DNA of 64,000 nucleotides from Epinephelus fuscoguttatus. Lineage: Eukaryota > Chordata > Actinopteri > Perciformes > Serranidae. Location of the stretch: NCBI RefSeq assembly GCF_011397635.1, contig NC_064773.1, forward strand, positions 1,556,501 through 1,620,500. Reading direction: 5' to 3'. This document shows positions 58,244 to 64,000 of the stretch, in pieces. A program made the position numbers and the translations under genes. Position 1 is the stretch's first letter; every line of letters starts with the position of its first letter. The notes below the pieces were generated by a model. The model was not told the origin of the DNA. It saw only the letters and a program-made list of their open reading frames with translations, and did no database searches.

Positions 58244-58817
58244 AGGGATAGTGCAGCCAAAAATGAAAATCCAGCCATTATCTACTCACCCATATGCCGA
58301 GGGAGGCTCAGGTGAAGTTTTAGAGTCCTCACATCACTTGCAGAGATCCAAGGGGAGAGGAGGTAGCAACACAACTCCACCTAATGGAGGCTGACGGCGC
58401 CCCAGATTCAAACGTCCAAAACACATCATTGAAACCACAAAATATCTCCATACTGCTCGTCCGTAGTGATCCACGTGAGCGCAGTGCCCAGAGAGGCAGT
58501 CAGAGCTACAGGCTACAATGAGGCTAAAAACAGAGTTCAAATGAGGTTTTTCCAAACAACTTTTTATGTCGGGGCTTCAGGACACTTGGATCACTACGGA
58601 TGAGCAGTATGGAGATATTTTGTGGTTTCAATGATGTGTTTTTGGACGTTTGAATCTGGGGCGCCGTCAGCCTCCATTAGGTGGAGTTGTGTTGCTACCT
58701 CCTCTCCCCTTGGATCTCTGCAAGTGATGTGAGGACTCTAAAACTTCACCTGAGCCTCCCTCGGCATATGGGTGAGTAGATAATGGCTGAATGTTCATTT
58801 TTGGCTGCACTATCCCT
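58244..58817. mobile_element. complete foldback MITE with ~235-bp inverted arms, TTAA target
   Basis: Flanked by TTAA (58240-58243 and 58818-58821). The left arm (to about 58477) and right arm (from about 58584) are near-perfect reverse complements around a ~105-bp spacer. Ends AGGGATAGTGCAGCC / GGCTGCACTATCCCT. No transposase. It is the most intact of three copies in the window. Confidence 0.88.
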
Positions 58818-59143
58818 TTAAGTCAATACATTTACATGACATCAGAGAAAACTGATTTATTGGTGGCAGCTCTGAAGGCAAAAGGGGTCCTGGCAAGGTG
58901 TACCTAATAAAGTGGACGCTCTGTTGAGCACGTAAAGAAGTCTCAGATGTTAAACCTGTGAAAGATGTGTTCAATGTCTTCAGTGTTTCATAAGAGCACT
59001 CACGGAGAGTTATTATTCTGCAGAGGCAGAACGTCAGGTTTTATTTCAGAGGAAGAAACTTCTGCTGACATTTGTGACATTTAAAGAACGATGTGACAGA
59101 AAGAGTGTCAGACGCCGCTGAGTTACAGAACACACCTGGAGGT

Positions 59144-59646
59144 TTATTGAGTGTTCAAACAAAACATTTAGCCACATTTCATTTAAAGAAAAGTTCTGAT
59201 CGATGTAACGACTCGATGCTAATTTATTCCGATTTATTTATAATATAAATACAACACGTTGATACAATCCATTTGGCTATATGAGCTCATCTTTAGGAAG
59301 CTCAGTTTTTCAAATACAGCAACACTAACAGACAAAAACCATTTTCCGTTATTATGAAACACATTCAAAGAAACCTCCCTTTGAGTTAAAATGCACCAAC
59401 ATGTTATGATGCTACATGCCAAGTACACGATCCTATACATCAAAGTGCAATGTCACAATGGGTTAATGCTAGAATTCATAATTCAGTAAATCTACTAAAC
59501 ACTTTATGATTATTTCATTCAGAGTGCTGCTGCTCTTCGTTCAGGACATGCGTGAGTGGACTCCCCAAAAAAGACACGGATTAAAAAAAAAGGCACTTTC
59601 ACATACACACACACACACAGATGTGCATCCATAGCCCATCTCAGCA

Positions 59647-59682
<36 letters not shown>

Positions 59683-59849
59683 CAGTTACCAGCCCAGTTG
59701 GAGGCCACATTCAGTGTGCTGTTCAAGTGTTTCTTTTTTTGTTTGTTTTTTTGGGCGTTTACACACAAAGCCCCACCCTGTTAGCTTATTGTGAATTTAA
59801 GGTTAACTAGTGACTTCAGTGACTTCACAAGCAGGTAAACCATTATCCT

Positions 59850-59895
<46 letters not shown>

Positions 59896-60989
59896 AAGTG
59901 GCATGCTTTTTGCTCTCGTTTTCCCAACTTGCACTTGCGTGTTCTGGCACTCAGGGCAGGCATGAATATTCTATCATCTATCACTATTCTAGTACCTCTG
60001 CACTTACAAGGGAGCAGAACAAGGGCAGGCAAGCAGAACACACACACTCGTCTTCACACACACCAACAAGAACAAAATCATACACCCTCCCCTCCCCCGC
60101 CCATCCCAGAAAAAAGTTCTGTCCAAGCTCCTCCGCCACTCAACCATCACACCCTGTTTGAAGCTCTGCCCCTCCCCCACCCTCCGAAAACACAAGAAGG
60201 CTGTTAAAAAGTTTTGTGAGTCGCCGCAGCAGCTCGCTGAACATTCAATAGATGGCTGAACAGTCGTTAAATACTGGAAACATTCATTAGATAGCTGGAC
60301 GTTGGTTAGATAACGTGAGTTTGGTGTCACTGACGACCTCAGGAGGCGTTTTTCGTGGTTTGAGGTGAAAGTGAGCTTAGCAGCTGAACCGAGTGGAAAA
60401 ATAAAAAAATAAATTATAAGTCGCACAGACGTGGTCGTTGCCGTCACTCTGCCGGGTCCTCTTCCTTCTGACAGACGCAGCAGCCCATCCATCGGGACAG
60501 TTTCTACCAACACAGCGGCCTTGTTGGTGACGGGCTCCTCAGCTAGCCTATCGTCATGACAGCACAGCCAACATTCACGTATTCACTGAAACTACATTTT
60601 TACTGGAGCTGCACTACACTCGCCACGTCTCCCCGACTACCGCCGACTCATATACAGGACAGGACGCTCCGCTTCGTTCCTGTGTCTCTTCTTCTTCTTC
60701 TGCACTTCTTTTAGCTAACCTCTGATAAATGCTTCGATACATGGAGAAAGGAAACTCCTACACACCAAGAGAGAGTACACACCAACCTGACAACACAGAA
60801 ATATCATGGCATATCATATCATAGGTCATGTCATATATTATAGTTTATTACTACAGTAAAACCCTTTTCTCTGTCCTACCCTTTCTACCCTCATGTTGAT
60901 TATAAACACTAAGCAGTACCCTGATCTCCTCTTCTGGCCCAGTTTTGGCCCGGGTAGGCCTGATTTGGCCTTCTTCGGCCTGTTTTGGC
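59144..60989 (-). other. srgap1: probable srgap1 3' UTR
   Basis: Non-coding sequence downstream of the srgap1 stop. Minus-strand AATAAA candidates lie at 59223-59228 and near 59148. It includes CA/TG runs at about 59603-59619, 59648-59681 and 59853-59893. Frames across it are artefacts of those repeats. Confidence 0.45.
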
Positions 60990-63269
60990 TCACATGGTGC
61001 AGGATTTGTCCAGCGGTGGGGGCAGAGGCGGGGTGCTGCTCTTCGGCGGGACCATCGGTTTGGGCCTCAGGGCCGGGGGCCGCAGCGGAGCCCCCATGCG
61101 AGCAGCTGCCACGGGCTTGAAGGAGCCCAGGGTGTCGGGGGAGGGGTTGGATGGTCGGGGAGGTCCGGGCGGAGGTCCGGGGAGCGGGCTGATGGGGCTC
61201 AGGGGGCTGAGGGGGCTCGGGGTGCCGGGGGTGCCGGGAGTCCCGGGGGTGCCTGGGGTCCCCGGTGTGCCCGGGGTGCTGGGGGTGCTGTGGGGGCTGG
61301 GAGACTCGGAGGAGCAGGTGGTGACGGGGCCGTTCTTCACCTGCTCCAGAGTGTCCAGCACCACGTCGGGAGCCGGCCGGCAGCCCTGCCGCTCCAGCTG
61401 CCTCAGCTCCCCCAGAGCCACCGTCACCGTCTCCTCGATGTCCTGCAGGAGGACAGAGGACCGTTAAAGAGTCCACGAAGACAGACAAGGACACACCTCA
61501 CAACTTTACACCTGTAATTACTGATTTCTGTGACCTGTAGGGGGCAGCACAAACAAGCTGTGGACATTTACACGACCTGATGTGTTGAACTTTTTATCAA
61601 ACAGCTGCTTATTTTCACGTCCTGCAGTTACAGAGAGACACGACCAGGAGTCTTTAGTGACTGTGAACATGTAACATGTTAGTCCGACTTCAACCGGACT
61701 TTTAAAATACACGTAAACATGTTAGTCCGACTTCAACCAGACTTTTAAAATACACGTAAATATGTCAGTGCGACTTAAGCCGGACTTTTATAACAGACGT
61801 AAACATGTTAGTGCGACTTCAACCGGACTTTCAAAATACACGTAAACATGTTAGTGCGACTTCAACCGGACTTTTAAAATACACGTAAACATGTTAGTGC
61901 GACTTCAACCGGACTTTCAAAATACACTTAAACATGTTAGTGCGACTTAAGCCGGACTTTTAAAACACACATAAACATCTTAGTGCGACTTCATCCGGAC
62001 TTTTAAAATACACGTAAACATGTTAGTGCAACTTAAACCAGACTTTCAAAATACACGTAAACATGTTAGTGCGACTTCAACCGGACTTTTAAAATACACG
62101 TAAACATGTTAGTGCGACTTAAACCGGACTTTTAAAATACACGTAAATATGTTAGTGCGACTTAAACCGGACTTTTATAACAGACGTAAACATGTTAGTG
62201 TGACTTCAACCGGACTTTTAAAATACACGTAAACATGTTAGTGCGACTTAAACCAGACTTTCAAAATACACGTAAACATGTCAGTGTGAGTGAAATGGTC
62301 CTGCAGTGAATGTGTCACAGTGGGACTAACACACCCAGATCATGTGACTCCTGCATGTATACAGTCAATCAGACCCAAACTGGCCGAGGCGCTCTGAGCA
62401 TGCTCCACAGTTTCCGCCCCGGGCTTTGACCCGGAAGTCCAATAGCATTAAATGTGTAAGAGAAGAAGAAGCCGGTAACAACATGGAGAAATCTACATCC
62501 AGAGCCGTGACTTTTTGGACGGACCAAATGTACAGAGCTGTAAAGTTGTCCACCATGGTAGCAGTTAGCTGCTAGCTAACCGTAGCTAACTTGTTTGTCC
62601 ATTGTTTGGTCTGTGACGTAATAGGTCAACAGGAAAAAGGTCCAATACTAACAAGCTGAAAGGGGACATATCTCCACCTATCGTAGAGGAGTCGCACATA
62701 CTTGGCTCAATAAATGGATTCCCCTCCCGTGCTTGTATACTGGGACAAGGACAGTAGGCCAGTTAGATGTCCTCGTCCTGCTGGGACTGGAGCTCCTGTA
62801 GCTAATTGGTGTGATAATCATGGAGGGACTGGATATTAAACGATGCAGTGAGGGCAGTGACAGTGAGCCTGAACAGTAAAGTTGTGGTCACACGGATAAA
62901 CAATGAGCTGAAACTCACTATAAACTCCTTAAAGCTGCAGATTCATCGGCTACACACAGCTTCACACTGTTATTGTAACAATATAGAATAGAAACTACAC
63001 AGCAAAGGCAGAACTGTGTCTCTGGTTTACACGGACACATTCAAACACATGAATACTGACTGCAGCAGTTTTAAAGAGGAGCTCATGAGCTCAGTGAGCA
63101 GACACACACCACAGACTGTAAACTGAACATTTACATGAGAACATTTAACAGCTGCAGAATCTCTGATGATTCTCTACGAGCGACCCATTTCACATAATTC
63201 AATTTAATCCATTAAACACTGATTAACGCAGCTTTAATTAATGCCGTCTATTTAACTTCATTAACTGTA

Positions 63270-63312
<43 letters not shown>

Positions 63313-63655
63313 CTGAGCCAGTGTGTCGGGGTCCAGCGCTCTGGACCGATGGGACTCACTGAAGCCGTGCTGCCCGCTGCTCGAGCGCCTGATGGGCGTG
63401 TCCTCCGGCCTCCGCAGCGAGTCGTGCCGGCTCACCGTCATGGTCACGGCCGCGGCTGAGCGGCGGCGGCGCTCAGGGCTGTCAAGGGGCGGGGTCAAGC
63501 CCTGGCCCCGCCCCAGCAGCAGCTCCCTGGGGCTGAAGTGACCCGTCACCGGCGGGGAGCTTCTCTCCATCACACCTCCGTTCCCGTGGCAGTGGTTGTC
63601 GTTGGAGCGGCCGAGGGGGCGGCGGAATAAACCGTCGGTCCTCTTCCTCCTGTGA
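60990..63655 (-). CDS. srgap1: SLIT-ROBO Rho GTPase-activating protein 1, last two exons (partial)
   Basis: srGAP1 (F-BAR, RhoGAP, SH3, disordered tail) lowers Rho-family GTPase activity downstream of Robo receptors at the membrane. The window holds only the tail: exon 63655-63313 and terminal exon 61442-60990 (stop TGA 60992-60990), joined in phase 0. The upstream exon opens in phase 2, so more exons lie beyond 64000. Evidence: TLAQ|DIEETVTVAL, APDVVLDTLEQVKN, FKPVAAARMGA, LRPPALRPKP and the family C-terminus DKSCTM, which fits srGAP1 best among paralogues. SH3 and GAP domains are upstream, outside the window. A GTP tripeptide repeat follows HSTPS in the last exon. Convergent with kics2. Confidence 0.93.
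61669..62285. repeat. 43-bp minisatellite in the last srgap1 intron
   Basis: About 14 copies of a 43-bp unit containing AAACATGTTAGTGCGACTTC and AACCGGACTTTTAAAATACA. The copies differ at a few sites (AACCGG/AAGCCGG/AACCAG). The rest of the intron up to 63272 has no named feature. Confidence 0.95.
63272..63311. repeat. (TG)n microsatellite abutting the srgap1 donor
   Basis: On the minus strand the exon ending at 63313 is followed by GTAC and then a long CA run, so the repeat starts within the 5' splice-site region. Confidence 0.93.
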
Positions 63656-64000
63656 CTGTCGACAGGAAGTACAAACAGTTTTAGGGTACAGTTTACAGTC
63701 ACTCCGGACTGAAGGATGAATGAACGGTCGGCTCGTCTTGCTAACGACAGCATAAAGATAAAGTCAAGGACGATTCAGACGATCGTCATCTCTACGTCAT
63801 TTTCCAAAGGTTTTAACTTTAATATTTGTCACCTGTGTTTCTGTGTCGAAGTTCTTCTGTAAATATTCAGTCTGATAAACACGGAGACACGGATCTGACT
63901 CTGTAACACAAAGCTCTATCTCTGTAGGGATCCTTTCATAATGCTGTCAGACACTTAGACACTGACGGTGTGAACAGAGGAGTCCAGGATGAAATGCACC

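Noticed and set aside
60945-61517. 190-aa and 160-aa Gly-rich plus-strand frames
   Set aside because: Antisense shadows of the GC-rich srgap1 terminal exon.

Overview
The window reads as a piece of a percomorph-type teleost (ray-finned fish) chromosome. Genes are split by short to medium introns with GT-AG sites. CA/TG microsatellites are dense, and fish-type transposon families (L2-like LINEs, tRNA-derived SINEs, Tc1, hAT, TTAA-flanked foldback MITEs) fill introns and intergenic DNA. No prokaryotic operon, rRNA, functional tRNA or CRISPR was seen. All products are inferred from the sequence and remembered family motifs; no search was run.

Four protein-coding genes can be assembled exon by exon with consistent phases. 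(1) rab3ip (Rabin8, Rab8 GEF), + strand, 253-8321: nine 3' exons, with the 5' part outside the window. (2) tmem19 (DUF92 membrane protein), - strand, 28386-18935: seven coding exons giving 339 aa, plus a candidate 5' exon at about 31650. (3) kics2 (C12orf66 homologue, KICSTOR subunit), + strand, 50470-56255: three exons, 446 aa. (4) srgap1 (Slit-Robo RhoGAP), - strand, 63655-60990: the last two exons only. rab3ip/tmem19 and kics2/srgap1 each converge tail to tail. From memory, human orthologues of all four lie on chromosome 12q14-q21, which supports orthology. The products act separately: membrane traffic and ciliogenesis, a membrane protein of uncertain chemistry, amino-acid sensing upstream of mTORC1, and actin/Rho signalling.

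Region by region: 0-11 kb is rab3ip, with an intron made almost wholly of a 20-bp minisatellite and a perfect 262-bp tandem duplication before the last exon. 11-18 kb holds a degraded duplicate of the tmem19 terminal exon, then a ~6 kb array of a 38-bp satellite interrupted by a solo-LTR-like insertion. 19-32 kb is tmem19, whose introns hold a LINE with a nested SINE and a TIR element carrying the start of a RecQ-like helicase. 32-50 kb is a gene-free transposon graveyard: two LINE 3' ends in tandem, SINEs with clear target duplications, a hAT BED-finger fragment, a large Tc1-containing palindrome and minisatellites. 50-57 kb is kics2, with a palindromic nested MITE in intron 2. 57-59 kb holds repeats and a near-perfect foldback MITE. 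59-64 kb is the 3' end of srgap1 with a 43-bp minisatellite in its last intron.

The most unusual items are the helicase-bearing TIR element (25939-26503), the duplicated tmem19 exon/satellite complex (11100-19122), the inverted duplication containing Tc1 (41462-42900), and a possible in-frame 24-nt microexon in rab3ip (5876-5899).
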